From Sulfobacillus thermotolerans (GTDB taxonomy: Bacteria; Bacillota; Sulfobacillia; Sulfobacillales; Sulfobacillaceae): a stretch of 64,000 bases of DNA. This document shows, in pieces, positions 27,493 through 36,652 of this stretch; position 1 is the stretch's first letter, and each line of letters starts with the position of its first letter. The notes under the pieces are model-generated. The model was not told the origin of the DNA, did not search any database, and worked only from the letters and a program-made list of their open reading frames with translations. The DNA lies in contig CP019454.1 in NCBI GenBank assembly GCA_002951815.1, positions 2,108,001 through 2,172,000 on the forward strand, in the 5' to 3' direction. The position numbers and the translations under genes are program-made.

Positions 27493-29210
27493 GGAAATTT
27501 CATTTTGCTCTGGGGCCTGTTCAATCCTTTGTGAGTCAATCACGCCGGACGCGAGACTTGTGGGCAGGGTCCTTTATCATCTCGCATTTGACAGCTCAGG
27601 CTATGGCCAACGTAATTCAACAAGGCGGCCGTATCGAATTTCCGGCCATAAGCAACCAATCGGGAAGGGTTACAGACGTTTTGGTCGCAGCAGCTATAAA
27701 TGGGACGCCTCCAGCCCACTTTTTGGGGACCATTCCCAATCGATTTGTCGCGGAAGTCCCGGAGGCATTTGATCCGGCCCAACCAGTGCAAGCGGTTAGC
27801 CGGGAATGGCAGAACATTGCACGCCATGTGTGGGACGCGTCAATCGCACCTTATGCCCACTATGGAAACCAAACCCAGCAGATCTGGGCGCGTCAAGTCG
27901 ATACGTTTTGGGAAATGACGTGGGCGCTTGGCGACGATATGGATTTACTGGATCGCCGGAAGAATTGGCGGACTCATACATGGCTTCCGGAAGAAGGCGT
28001 AAAGTGCGTCATGATGCCTCAATTTCAGGAAATTTCGGGGCAGTGGGCCTCTCAAAAGCGCCAAGCCTTTTGGCATGCGGTCAAAGCGGGGCTGGCATCG
28101 GATTTAGATTTAAAGGACGATGAACATCTCTGTGCGATTGCGCTGATAAAAAGACTGTATCCCGTCGTGGCTGAAAAATATGGATGGACTGGGGTGCCTG
28201 CCACCTATCCTTCGACGATCGAATTAGCGGTCTCGTCGTGGCGTGAGCGTCAGCGGCGTGAAAATCCCAAGTGGTATCAGGCTTATATCCATCTCGCTCG
28301 TCATGCTAAGTTCAAAGATATGAGTGAAGGCCGCCATGACGTTGATCCAGCCTTGTTTTATAAGGGAACTCTTACGAATCGGGAGTTGTGGGCTCCGGAA
28401 ATGGAAGAATTGCGTCGTCAAATGCAACAGGCCTTGGACGCTATGCCGTCACGTCCCACTCCTTATTATGCAGTGTTATTAATGGATGGAGACCACTTGG
28501 GAAGTCTTCTGCAAAGTCAAGGAGGGGCTCGCGTTAGTGAAGCGTTAGCCCAGTTTACCCACGAGGTGCCGCCAATTATAAAGGCCGCATCCGGTACCCT
28601 CGTCTACGCGGGGGGTGACGATGTGCTAGCACTACTTCCTCGAGAAAATGTCTTGCAAGCAGCATTTTCTTTGCGTCAGTCTTACCAGAAGGCGATGCAC
28701 CAACTTGGTGGTACCATCTCGGGAACCGCGCTCTTTGCTCATATGCATGCCCCATTGACCACTCTTATACCTACAGCCCATAAAATTTTAGATCAAACGG
28801 CCAAAGACGGTAACGGACGGGACTCCCTAGCATTAGCGATTTGGAATTCGGGGGGGTTAGATGTCTCTTGGGTGTCTAAGTGGGACCCTTTGATAGCCGA
28901 TATGCCGTTGCAGAGATTATCTCAGTACTTGGGCGATACGGTATCTTCCCAGTTTCTTTTCAAAGTTCAGGAATTAGAGCGGCGCTTAGGAAACGCCTTG
29001 CCACTTGAGGATTGGGTGCCGCTCTTAATGAGTGAACTGCGCAAGAGTTTTGATGACGAAGGGGTACCGAGCCTCGCGGCCTTACAAGATATTATCCATG
29101 CTCTCATCACCTTGTCACAGGGCCGTAATGAGATCACGCAGAACTTAGGTCTCAGCAGTGCCTTGAAGGTATTGCGGTTTATTGCAAAAGACCAGGAGGT
29201 GATTGTGTGA
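27483..29210 (+). CDS. cas10: Cas10/Cmr2, cyclic oligoadenylate synthase subunit
   Basis: A 575-residue Cas10 of type III-B. It opens directly with the Cmr2 motif LGPVQSFVSQSRRTRDLWAG. The first palm motif is VLLMDGDHLG (333-340), and the active palm is GTLVYAGGDDVLALLP with GGDD at 377-380, so cyclic oligoadenylate synthesis is expected. No HD-nuclease motif is visible at the N-terminus, and the protein is shorter than many Cmr2 proteins. The ATG at 27483 has AAGGAGG 7 bp upstream. It pairs with two CARF effectors in this locus. Confidence 0.93.
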   Translation: MALRKFHFALGPVQSFVSQSRRTRDLWAGSFIISHLTAQAMANVIQQGGRIEFPAISNQSGRVTDVLVAAAINGTPPAHFLGTIPNRFVAEVPEAFDPAQPVQAVSREWQNIARHVWDASIAPYAHYGNQTQQIWARQVDTFWEMTWALGDDMDLLDRRKNWRTHTWLPEEGVKCVMMPQFQEISGQWASQKRQAFWHAVKAGLASDLDLKDDEHLCAIALIKRLYPVVAEKYGWTGVPATYPSTIELAVSSWRERQRRENPKWYQAYIHLARHAKFKDMSEGRHDVDPALFYKGTLTNRELWAPEMEELRRQMQQALDAMPSRPTPYYAVLLMDGDHLGSLLQSQGGARVSEALAQFTHEVPPIIKAASGTLVYAGGDDVLALLPRENVLQAAFSLRQSYQKAMHQLGGTISGTALFAHMHAPLTTLIPTAHKILDQTAKDGNGRDSLALAIWNSGGLDVSWVSKWDPLIADMPLQRLSQYLGDTVSSQFLFKVQELERRLGNALPLEDWVPLLMSELRKSFDDEGVPSLAALQDIIHALITLSQGRNEITQNLGLSSALKVLRFIAKDQEVIV

Positions 29211-30277
29211 CAAGTGTCGTGTGGGATTTTCACGCCATGGATACATGGTTTTTCCGTAATGGGACGCCGTTTAATCTGGGCAATAACGTTGGGGATGGCG
29301 ATATGATGTTTCCGCCGTCCATGAGTACGGTCCAAGGTGCGATTCGTACGGCTATCGCACGCGGTCAAGGATGGACGCCGCAACATCCGGAACGGTGGCC
29401 GTCGCTTTTAGGAAGTGCTGACTCTTTAGGAGCGCTGTCATTAAAAGGACCATACCTTCTTCGCTGTGACGACTATTTATTTCCCTTGCCGCGGCATTTG
29501 TTGCGGGTGTCGGATACGTGGGTTCGCTTGCGGCCTGGCCCTTTTGTCGAGACGGATATAGGAGTGAGGCGATTACCTGTCGTCGAAAACCGTGTCAACG
29601 GGGTACAAACGGTTGACAACGCCTGGATCACATCGGCGGGGCTGTCCCGTGTTCTGCGTGGGGACGTTCCGCGCAGCGACGATGTCGTATTGTCCTCAAA
29701 ATTGTGGAAAGCAGAGCCTCATACAGGGCTCACCATTAACCCTTCTACGGGGGCGGCGGCCTCTAGTCTTTTGTACCATACGGTTCACACCCGCGTCGTC
29801 TCCACCACCCATCTAGTCGTGACGGTAGAGGGCATTCCTTCGGAATGGCAAGCGCGCTCTCTCCTCATTCCCTTTGGCGGAGAAGGACGTTACGCTTACG
29901 TGACTACGCGCTCGTCAACGGTACCTATTCCCACTCTGCCTGAGGTGAAGCCCGTTCATTCCTCTAATGAATACCGGGTGTGGGTGTTGCTTCTGACGGC
30001 CGGTTCGTTTGACGATGTGAGCAAGGTGATGCAAGAGGGGCCATTGCCGTGGCCTTGTCTATCCGCCGTTACCGGGAGGGTGCACATGCAAGGTGGATGG
30101 GATCTCCAAAGACAACGGCCCAGACCCTTGAAACCATTTATTCCGAGTGGCAGCATGTGGTTTTATCAATTAACTCCGTCCCAATGGGAGCAAGTCCAGG
30201 GATGGCATGGCCAGCAGGTGGGGCTAGACCAAGAATATGGATATGGTCAATTCGTATTTGGACTATGGGAGGAATGA
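29207..30277 (+). CDS. cmr3: Cmr3, type III-B RAMP protein (Cas5 family)
   Basis: A 356-residue Cmr3, which holds the crRNA 5' handle and contacts Cas10. The N-terminus DTWFFRNGTPFNLG followed by MMFPPSMSTVQGAIRTAIA is diagnostic. The C-terminus has RAMP-type glycine-rich stretches. The GTG start overlaps the cas10 stop and has AGGAGGT 6 bp upstream. Confidence 0.9.
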   Translation: MTSVVWDFHAMDTWFFRNGTPFNLGNNVGDGDMMFPPSMSTVQGAIRTAIARGQGWTPQHPERWPSLLGSADSLGALSLKGPYLLRCDDYLFPLPRHLLRVSDTWVRLRPGPFVETDIGVRRLPVVENRVNGVQTVDNAWITSAGLSRVLRGDVPRSDDVVLSSKLWKAEPHTGLTINPSTGAAASSLLYHTVHTRVVSTTHLVVTVEGIPSEWQARSLLIPFGGEGRYAYVTTRSSTVPIPTLPEVKPVHSSNEYRVWVLLLTAGSFDDVSKVMQEGPLPWPCLSAVTGRVHMQGGWDLQRQRPRPLKPFIPSGSMWFYQLTPSQWEQVQGWHGQQVGLDQEYGYGQFVFGLWEE

Positions 30278-30282
30278 TGATG

Positions 30283-31116
30283 ATGGAAGCAATGATGGTG
30301 GGAATGCTCGCGGAGACTCCTGTTCATTCGGGGTCAGGTCAAAGTATGGGGGCGATTGACCTTCCCGTACAACGAGAAGCGACGACAAGTTATCCTATCA
30401 TAGTGGGGTCTAGCGTTAAAGGCTCTATGCGTGATGCGGTAGAAAAGACGGAATTAAAAACACGAGTGGACGAACTTTTTGGGATCGCGGAAACAGCAGG
30501 ACAGGTCGGAGTCACTGACGCGAGACTACTATTGTTACCGGTACGCACGCTTCATCAAGCCTACTTATGGGTGACCTGTCCCTATGCTTTGGAGAAATTT
30601 TACCGGGATTTATTGCTACTAGGGCTCCATGAACAATCTTACTGGCAAGGCTTACAGATTGCCGATCATGAGGTAATGACGGAGGCAGGCGAAACGGGCC
30701 AAGCGATCTACTTAGAAGAATACGTTTATACGCAAGTGAATCCCAATGCCGACTGGGACAGGATATTGGAGACTCTTAAGCCGTTAATGCATCACGAACA
30801 AGCTCGCCTAAGGTTGCCTCAACAACTGGCGATTATCTCTGATGCGGAATTTCGCCATTTTGCCGAATATGGTCTCACGGTACGAGCCCGAAATCAATTA
30901 AACGACGATAAGAAGAGTCAGAATTTATGGTATGAAGAAAGTTTGCCACCGGATACTCTTCTTTATTTCATGGTGATAAGTCGCTTTCATGATGATAAGG
31001 CAGTGGCGGATATTGGCGAATGGTTAGTACGGCATCCGTATCTTCAAGTCGGTGGGAACGAGAGTGTCGGACAAGGGTGGTGCATTTTGCAGCAATATTC
31101 GGGAGGGGTAGCGTAA
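30283..31116 (+). CDS. cmr4: Cmr4, type III-B backbone ribonuclease (Cas7 family)
   Basis: About 277 residues. Cmr4 forms the helical backbone and cuts target RNA at 6-nt steps. Family signature: LAETPVHSGSGQSMGAIDLP, then QREATTSYPIIVGSSVKGSM; QVGGNESVGQGWC is the C-terminal glycine loop. There is a run of ATG codons (30274, 30277, 30280, 30283) after GGGAGG. I take 30283 by spacing, but 30274, which overlaps the cmr3 stop as ATGA, is also possible. The upstream frame inside cmr3 is not coding for Cmr4. Confidence 0.9.
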   Translation: MEAMMVGMLAETPVHSGSGQSMGAIDLPVQREATTSYPIIVGSSVKGSMRDAVEKTELKTRVDELFGIAETAGQVGVTDARLLLLPVRTLHQAYLWVTCPYALEKFYRDLLLLGLHEQSYWQGLQIADHEVMTEAGETGQAIYLEEYVYTQVNPNADWDRILETLKPLMHHEQARLRLPQQLAIISDAEFRHFAEYGLTVRARNQLNDDKKSQNLWYEESLPPDTLLYFMVISRFHDDKAVADIGEWLVRHPYLQVGGNESVGQGWCILQQYSGGVA

Positions 31117-31117
31117 A

Positions 31118-31525
31118 ATGGCTCTTCAAATACAAACGATGGAACAAATGCGGGCAACCCATGCGATGAAGCGGATTAAGGACGTTGCAGACACGGAAAA
31201 AGCTTGGCAAAGCCGGTGCAAAAGCTACGTGAAAGCTCTCCCAGCAGAAATTCTTACAGAAGGCCTTGGGCAAGCATTGGCTACGCATTTAGCGGCTGCC
31301 GAGAACGGCCGAGATCCCCATAGGTTTTTATATGATGCGGTGAGTGATTGGTTATGCCGTTCGAGTCCGTATGCTCCATATCAGGGAGAATCGGACATCT
31401 TATTAGCCATCACTCGTCATGGTGCATCGGCCTACCGCGCAGCGCAAAGAGAAGCCATGAGCTATTTAGTCTGGTTAAAGAAGTTTGCCGTCGCATTTCT
31501 TGCTGATGTGGAGGGAGCGGAATGA
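31118..31525 (+). CDS. cmr5: Cmr5, type III-B small subunit (Cas11)
   Basis: A 135-residue, mostly helical protein. The opening QTMEQMRATHAMKRIKDVADTEK matches Cmr5, and the C-terminal SAYRAAQREAMSYLVWLKKFA is the conserved final helix. Cmr5 lines the target RNA along the Cmr4 backbone. GGGAGGGG precedes the ATG, and the gene overlaps cmr6 by 4 bp. Confidence 0.9.
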   Translation: MALQIQTMEQMRATHAMKRIKDVADTEKAWQSRCKSYVKALPAEILTEGLGQALATHLAAAENGRDPHRFLYDAVSDWLCRSSPYAPYQGESDILLAITRHGASAYRAAQREAMSYLVWLKKFAVAFLADVEGAE

Positions 31526-32577
31526 GACCGTTATATCAAGTTCCTTCAACGCATGTTGCACAATACAAGCCGTCGGGCAATCTGGGGTTGTGGCATGAGA
31601 AATTTTACGACGAATGGAAGCAAGATTCGTCTGGGATCAAGCACGATGCACTTTCTAAGGTGAAATGGATTCACGAGATTGTTCAAAAAAAGGATGAGAG
31701 TGCGAACACAAGGCAACTGGCCAAAGAATGGCACGAACGGCTCATCAGTTTAGTGAATTCAGCCCAAGGAACTTTTTGGATCTTCGAGAGCACTGCGCCC
31801 TTTGTAACGGGTCTTGGTCAAGGGCACCCTATTGAGAATGGCTTTGCTTGGCATCCACTGCTTGGGATGCCGTACATTCCCGGAAGTTCATTAAAAGGCA
31901 TGCTCAAAGCGTGGCCAACATGGAGCGGGGATGCGGCAGAAGAACTAGAGCAGGCGCTGCAGCACGTGATTATTTTTGATGCATTGCCGATCTTACCCGT
32001 GCGTTTACAAGGCGAGGTCATGACGCCGCATTATGGTCCGTACTACCAAGGAAATAAGGTGCCGGGCGATTATCATAATCCTATCCCCATTCCATTTCTG
32101 GCGGTGGCTCCGGGACAAAAATTTGTTATAGCCGCTATCGGTGGTGCCGAACAGTTAAAGGTAATAGAAGGCTATTTAGAACAGAGCTTAGAAATAATGG
32201 GGATTGGTGCGAAGACGTCTAACGGATTTGGACGGTTCAAACGCCATAAGGCCTTAGAAACTGACTGGCGTCAAGCGCAGGAACTAAAACGCATGGAGGC
32301 TCAAAAGGCACAGCGCTTGGCAGCTTTGGCACCGTGGGAGCGAGAAATGGTTGAGGATGGCTATGATACCGACCCGGAGATCTTTATGAACGCAATTACG
32401 ACGAAATGGCTTGACCGTTTGGATGAACCGACGCTGTCCGCTGAAGAGCGAAGTCAAGTGGCTGAACGCTTAGAACGATGGTATTTGGCGTATCGGGCTG
32501 ATCAATGGAAGAAGCCTAACAAGAAAAACGCAGCTAAGATTGCGCGCATCAAGCAGCACTTGACAAAGGGGTCATAG
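31522..32577 (+). CDS. cmr6: Cmr6, type III-B RAMP protein (Cas7 family)
   Basis: A 351-residue Cmr6. Family features are PFVTGLGQGHPIENGF, PYIPGSSLKGMLKAW around residues 110-135, and IGAKTSNGFGRFKRH. The C-terminal 110 residues are a highly charged helical extension (QAQELKRMEAQKAQRLAAL onward) longer than in many Cmr6 proteins. It sits next to Cmr1 at the head of the complex. It is 2 bp from the Card1-like gene. Confidence 0.9.
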   Translation: MRPLYQVPSTHVAQYKPSGNLGLWHEKFYDEWKQDSSGIKHDALSKVKWIHEIVQKKDESANTRQLAKEWHERLISLVNSAQGTFWIFESTAPFVTGLGQGHPIENGFAWHPLLGMPYIPGSSLKGMLKAWPTWSGDAAEELEQALQHVIIFDALPILPVRLQGEVMTPHYGPYYQGNKVPGDYHNPIPIPFLAVAPGQKFVIAAIGGAEQLKVIEGYLEQSLEIMGIGAKTSNGFGRFKRHKALETDWRQAQELKRMEAQKAQRLAALAPWEREMVEDGYDTDPEIFMNAITTKWLDRLDEPTLSAEERSQVAERLERWYLAYRADQWKKPNKKNAAKIARIKQHLTKGS

Positions 32578-32579
32578 CC

Positions 32580-33683
32580 ATGGAGCCCAATGCCGCGTAT
32601 GTCTGCTTCGTATCTGATAACGTGTTGCCGAACATTATTCCGCTTGTGGATCCGGCCACGCGTCCTCGCAACGTGGTATTAATCGTGACTCAGGGCTATG
32701 AGCGACAGGCAAAATGGTTCATGAAAGCGACAGAAGGTTGGGGGATGGCAATCCAGAAGCATCCAGGGTTTCCTTATTCTTATGAGAAAATGCACAGCGC
32801 TTTGGAACAGATTGCGCGCGAATACAAGTCTATCGTGATTAATGTCACCGGCGGAACAAAACTAATGGCTTTAGCGGGATTTGCGATTGGTCAAGGACGG
32901 TATCCCGTCATGTACGTCGATTCAAGAAATCAACGGATTCAATATCTGGGGGGCCAATGGCATGATATGGAGTGGCCTCCCAACATGAGAGTAAAGCAAT
33001 ATCTCGCGAGTTACGGGTATACCTTAGAGTCCAAGGCAGAAAGTCATTATCTTGCCTCGTGGCGTGGGGTGGGAGATGTATTAGTCACTAAGAGCTCCGG
33101 ATGGCAGAAGGGCCTTCACGCCTTGAATTGGGAAGCGAGTCAACGCACTACCGATTTGCGTAAGCCCTTCTCGATATCACTCCAGGAATTAGCTCAGACG
33201 TTAGTTCAGGGAGGTCTAATTGAAGCGGCCGGCCCTAATCAGTGGAGATTTGTGTCGGAAGAGGCTAGGGCGTTTCTTAATGGAGGTTGGTTTGAAGGGT
33301 ACGTCATGTCACAACTCAGAGCCATCCAAAAACAACTCAGGCTGACCGACCTCTTATCTAATGTCGTAATCAGCAAAGAAAACGTGCGAAATGAACTAGA
33401 CATTGTGTTTATGTTCCAAAACCGGTTGCATATTATTGAATGTAAAACGAAGAATTTCGACCGTGATGGTGAATTAATACAATCACAACCGGTTTATAAA
33501 CTTGATTCGTTGTCGCGCAATATTGCCGGTATTATGGGAAAAGCTCTATTAGTGTCCTATTTGCCGTTACCAATCCATGCAAGGAACCGATGCGACAATT
33601 TGAATAACTTGAGCTATGTGGATTCCCGTGATATCCAAGGCATGAAAGATAAGTTACTTAATTGGATCGTCGACCGTCAGTAG
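32580..33683 (+). CDS. Card1/Can2-like CARF nuclease (DUF1887)
   Basis: A 367-residue CRISPR ancillary nuclease. It has an N-terminal CARF domain with ligand loop VINVTGGTKLMALAG (TGGTK at 90-94), a winged-helix linker around residues 195-235, and a C-terminal PD-(D/E)XK domain: E239, NELDIVFMF (D274) and HIIECKT (E287, K289). Known Card1/Can2 proteins are activated by cyclic tetra-adenylate and cut single-stranded or supercoiled DNA, and in some cases RNA. All motif residues are present, so activity is expected. It is co-operonic with the cmr genes, and its stop codon lies inside the leader of array 1. Confidence 0.88.
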   Translation: MEPNAAYVCFVSDNVLPNIIPLVDPATRPRNVVLIVTQGYERQAKWFMKATEGWGMAIQKHPGFPYSYEKMHSALEQIAREYKSIVINVTGGTKLMALAGFAIGQGRYPVMYVDSRNQRIQYLGGQWHDMEWPPNMRVKQYLASYGYTLESKAESHYLASWRGVGDVLVTKSSGWQKGLHALNWEASQRTTDLRKPFSISLQELAQTLVQGGLIEAAGPNQWRFVSEEARAFLNGGWFEGYVMSQLRAIQKQLRLTDLLSNVVISKENVRNELDIVFMFQNRLHIIECKTKNFDRDGELIQSQPVYKLDSLSRNIAGIMGKALLVSYLPLPIHARNRCDNLNNLSYVDSRDIQGMKDKLLNWIVDRQ

Positions 33684-33828
33684 CGCAAAAAAACCCGGAG
33701 ATCGACGACACCTCTAAACTCGTCAAATCTGTTGATCGATAACGGGTTTGGCTGATTTTGTGACTCTTCAATTTGCAACAAGAAGTTTTTACAGAGTTGA
33801 CAACCCTTGATGCAACAAGGCAAAATGG
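33678..33828 (+). promoter_or_regulatory. Leader of CRISPR array 1
   Basis: A 151-bp leader sharing blocks at equal spacing with the leader of array 2: CAGTAGCGCAAAAA at offset 0, ATCGACGACAC at offset 23, GTTGACAA near offset 118, and CAAAATGG directly before the first repeat. A promoter-like TTGACA (33797-33802), 18-bp spacer and CAAAAT (33821-33826) occurs in both. The leader begins 6 bp before the end of the Card1-like gene. Confidence 0.75.
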
Positions 33829-35711
33829 GTTCGTAGCCTACCTATGAGGAATTGAAACACCCACGACGATCGCATCATCATGGACAAGCTGGCCAGTTCG
33901 TAGCCTACCTATGAGGAATTGAAACTGCGATTTCGCGCAGTCCCTCATGGTAAGTCTGCGGAGTTCGTAGCCTACCTATGAGGAATTGAAACTTCGAAAC
34001 AAAGGCCACTGGATGCCTTTGTGCTCGCGTTCGTAGCCTACCTATGAGGAATTGAAACACAGCCGCTCTCACACTCTGCTCGTCTGCCTTAGTGGTTCGT
34101 AGCCTACCTATGAGGAATTGAAACACAGGTACCCCCATCACCAATAAACCGGGGGATTTGGTTCGTAGCCTACCTATGAGGAATTGAAACCGGTCGCCGG
34201 GACGGTCAGCGCCACGATTACGGGGTTCGTAGCCTACCTATGAGGAATTGAAACATTTTTTCAGCATACCACAACTTTTGAATGTTGTCAGTTCGTAGCC
34301 TACCTATGAGGAATTGAAACCCAAAAGGTCTCCTACCACAGCGAAGAATTTTCCTTGTTCGTAGCCTACCTATGAGGAATTGAAACTAGTGATAGGGTTT
34401 GTTGGGCCCCGGGGAGAATTTCGTTCGTAGCCTACCTATGAGGAATTGAAACTCCAGTATACCGTTACTCTCATTTCATCTTGGTAGATAGTTCGTAGCC
34501 TACCTATGAGGAATTGAAACCTTTCAAGGTACTTGAATGCCCATTCAACATCCTCAGTTCGTAGCCTACCTATGAGGAATTGAAACTAGGTAAAGTCTCC
34601 CACAACAACAGGGTCCCATAGCGGTTCGTAGCCTACCTATGAGGAATTGAAACCGTTCGTAATGCGAACGTGATACACTTAGACCATCAAGTTCGTAGCC
34701 TACCTATGAGGAATTGAAACTCGTTCTTCGGCAGCACCGCTAAGACGGCGGCGGGGTTCGTAGCCTACCTATGAGGAATTGAAACAAGCCACGGGATATC
34801 ACACGGAAGAAGAACTATTTGGTTCGTAGCCTACCTATGAGGAATTGAAACACCTCCATGTTCAGCATGTTCAATGAGAAGGCGTGTTCGTAGCCTACCT
34901 ATGAGGAATTGAAACACCATAAAGCAGCTACACAGCCTGCTAATAACGTGTTCGTAGCCTACCTATGAGGAATTGAAACCGGGCAAGATCCGCAAACGTA
35001 TCATGAGGGACTTCGTGTTCGTAGCCTACCTATGAGGAATTGAAACACGGCATTTTTCACACCTTGTTCGTCCGTCTTAGTGGTTCGTAGCCTACCTATG
35101 AGGAATTGAAACGGGCATGTGTTGGTGCTGGCAGTTCCGGCGGCTCTAGTTCGTAGCCTACCTATGAGGAATTGAAACAGTGGTGCTGGTCTAGATGTGT
35201 CGGGGGAAATTGCCGTTCGTAGCCTACCTATGAGGAATTGAAACTCTACTAAAAAGCAATATGCTTCCGCCTCCCTGCCCTGTTCGTAGCCTACCTATGA
35301 GGAATTGAAACATACGGAAATCAAGAAAAATGTGCGCGAATTATCCCTTCGTTCGTAGCCTACCTATGAGGAATTGAAACTTCCAGATATGGAGAGTCCT
35401 CAATTCATACTTTTCTGAGTTCGTAGCCTACCTATGAGGAATTGAAACTCGGGAAGGTCACGAAAAAAGAGGTTAGCGTGCCAGTTCGTAGCCTACCTAT
35501 GAGGAATTGAAACTCGTACACCCAGTGAGGGTCCACTCCCTCACACGGTTCGTAGCCTACCTATGAGGAATTGAAACTCAAGACTGATACCTTGTTGTTC
35601 TTCAAACTCCTCTGTTCGTAGCCTACCTATGAGGAATTGAAACATCGTCTCATCATCCCCCAACTCCGCCATCAGGCAATCGTTCGTAGCCTACCTATGA
35701 GGAATCGAATC
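33829..35711 (+). CRISPR. CRISPR array 1: 29 repeats, 28 spacers
   Basis: The 30-bp repeat begins GTTCGTAGCC and ends GAATTGAAAC, so the crRNA 5' handle would be ATTGAAAC. There are 29 copies from 33829 to 35711 with spacers of 34-39 nt. All copies are identical except the last (35682-35711), which has two changes near its 3' end (GAATCGAATC), marking the leader-distal end. Direction is set by the leader on the left and the degenerate repeat on the right. Two spacer pairs (spacers 2 and 18; 4 and 19) hit homologous viral sequences. It lies between the III-B and I-B operons and probably serves both. Confidence 0.98.
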
Positions 35712-35872
35712 GTAACTGTTCGGCCTCTTGCCATGCTGTCCACGGTTCAGTTTGGTATGGAACTTGGAGGATAGTGTAAAAATTAACAAATAAAAGCAAA
35801 ATAGTGCAGGAATTATTAGATTCATGACGAAACTATTATTGAAGAACGTATTAGAGTGTGGGGGTGTCTCTA

Positions 35873-36616
35873 TTGCGCGTTCTAATGGAGTTGACATCAA
35901 AAAAAGCAGAACTTATTGTACCATTTCATTACACTGAATGGTTACAAGCTGCCATTTATAGCGCAATGGGGCAGCCCGTGGCGCAGGCAGTTCACGATGT
36001 GGGATTTCCCGTCGATAATCGAGCTCTAAAATTGTTTACGTTTTCTCGTCTTTTGGGCAAGTATCGCGTCGGTCGCGAAACCCTGTCATTTTCTTCTCCA
36101 GTGAAACTAGTCGTTGCATCTCCGCTCAAGATAATGATCCAAGAATTTGTGAATGCTATTGTGTTTCGCAACGAGTTTCGGTTAGGCCCTGAAGTTTTAA
36201 CACTGTCCCAAATCACAGTGGATAACAGTCAGGTAGACAAGCCATATGTGAGAGTAAAAACATTATCTCCAATCTCGACGCATAGTACCTTGTCGAAAGG
36301 TGACGGTTCGAAATATACGGTGTATTATCATCCCCGCGAGCAAGAATTCTCTCAATTCCTCCATCAGAATCTTGTAAGGAAATACTTGGCTATTCATGGT
36401 CAACCATGGCGTGCCTCCGATGTTCGTGTTCATATTACTGGGAAAACAGAATCGAAAATGAATATCGTCTATTACAAGGACACGATTATCAAAGGGTATA
36501 GCGGCGTGTTTGATATCAGCGGTCCTGTAGAACTTCTACAAACCGGAATGGATGCGGGGTTTGGCGACCGGAGTTCACTTGGATTCGGGCTCGTCGAGTT
36601 GATGGGAAGGAGGTAA
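35873..36616 (+). CDS. cas6: Cas6 crRNA-processing endoribonuclease
   Basis: About 247 residues. Cas6 cuts within the repeat to give crRNAs with an 8-nt handle. It has two ferredoxin-like halves. The N-terminus RVLMELTSKKAELIVPFHYT followed by YTEWLQAAIYSAM and the C-terminal glycine-rich loop GFGDRSSLGFGLVEL are diagnostic. I place the start at TTG 35873, giving MRVLMELTSKK, because GGGGGTG lies 6-7 bp upstream. ATG 35885 would remove the first beta strand, and GTG 35858 has no ribosome binding site. It is the only Cas6 in the window. Confidence 0.88.
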   Translation: MRVLMELTSKKAELIVPFHYTEWLQAAIYSAMGQPVAQAVHDVGFPVDNRALKLFTFSRLLGKYRVGRETLSFSSPVKLVVASPLKIMIQEFVNAIVFRNEFRLGPEVLTLSQITVDNSQVDKPYVRVKTLSPISTHSTLSKGDGSKYTVYYHPREQEFSQFLHQNLVRKYLAIHGQPWRASDVRVHITGKTESKMNIVYYKDTIIKGYSGVFDISGPVELLQTGMDAGFGDRSSLGFGLVELMGRR

Positions 36617-36652
36617 GAGGCTATTCTTGCGGAAAATCTCATTCGTTTAGGA

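Noticed and set aside
30049-30282. Long N-terminal extension of Cmr4 inside cmr3.
   Set aside because: The extension is an out-of-frame reading of cmr3; Cmr4 homology begins after the ribosome binding site at 30268-30273.
33905-34144. Minus-strand ORF with repeated FQFLIGRLRT segments inside array 1 (and 44993-45235 in array 2).
   Set aside because: The repeated peptide is simply the translated CRISPR repeat; the frames are artefacts of the arrays.
34387-34623. Spacers 8 and 12 of array 1 both encode VVGD on the reverse strand, perhaps another homologous pair.
   Set aside because: Only about 15 nt align with several mismatches, so coincidence is likely.
35745-35774. Possible further decayed repeat after array 1, starting GTTC 63 bp after the last repeat.
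   Set aside because: Only the first four bases and scattered positions match, which is not better than chance by eye.
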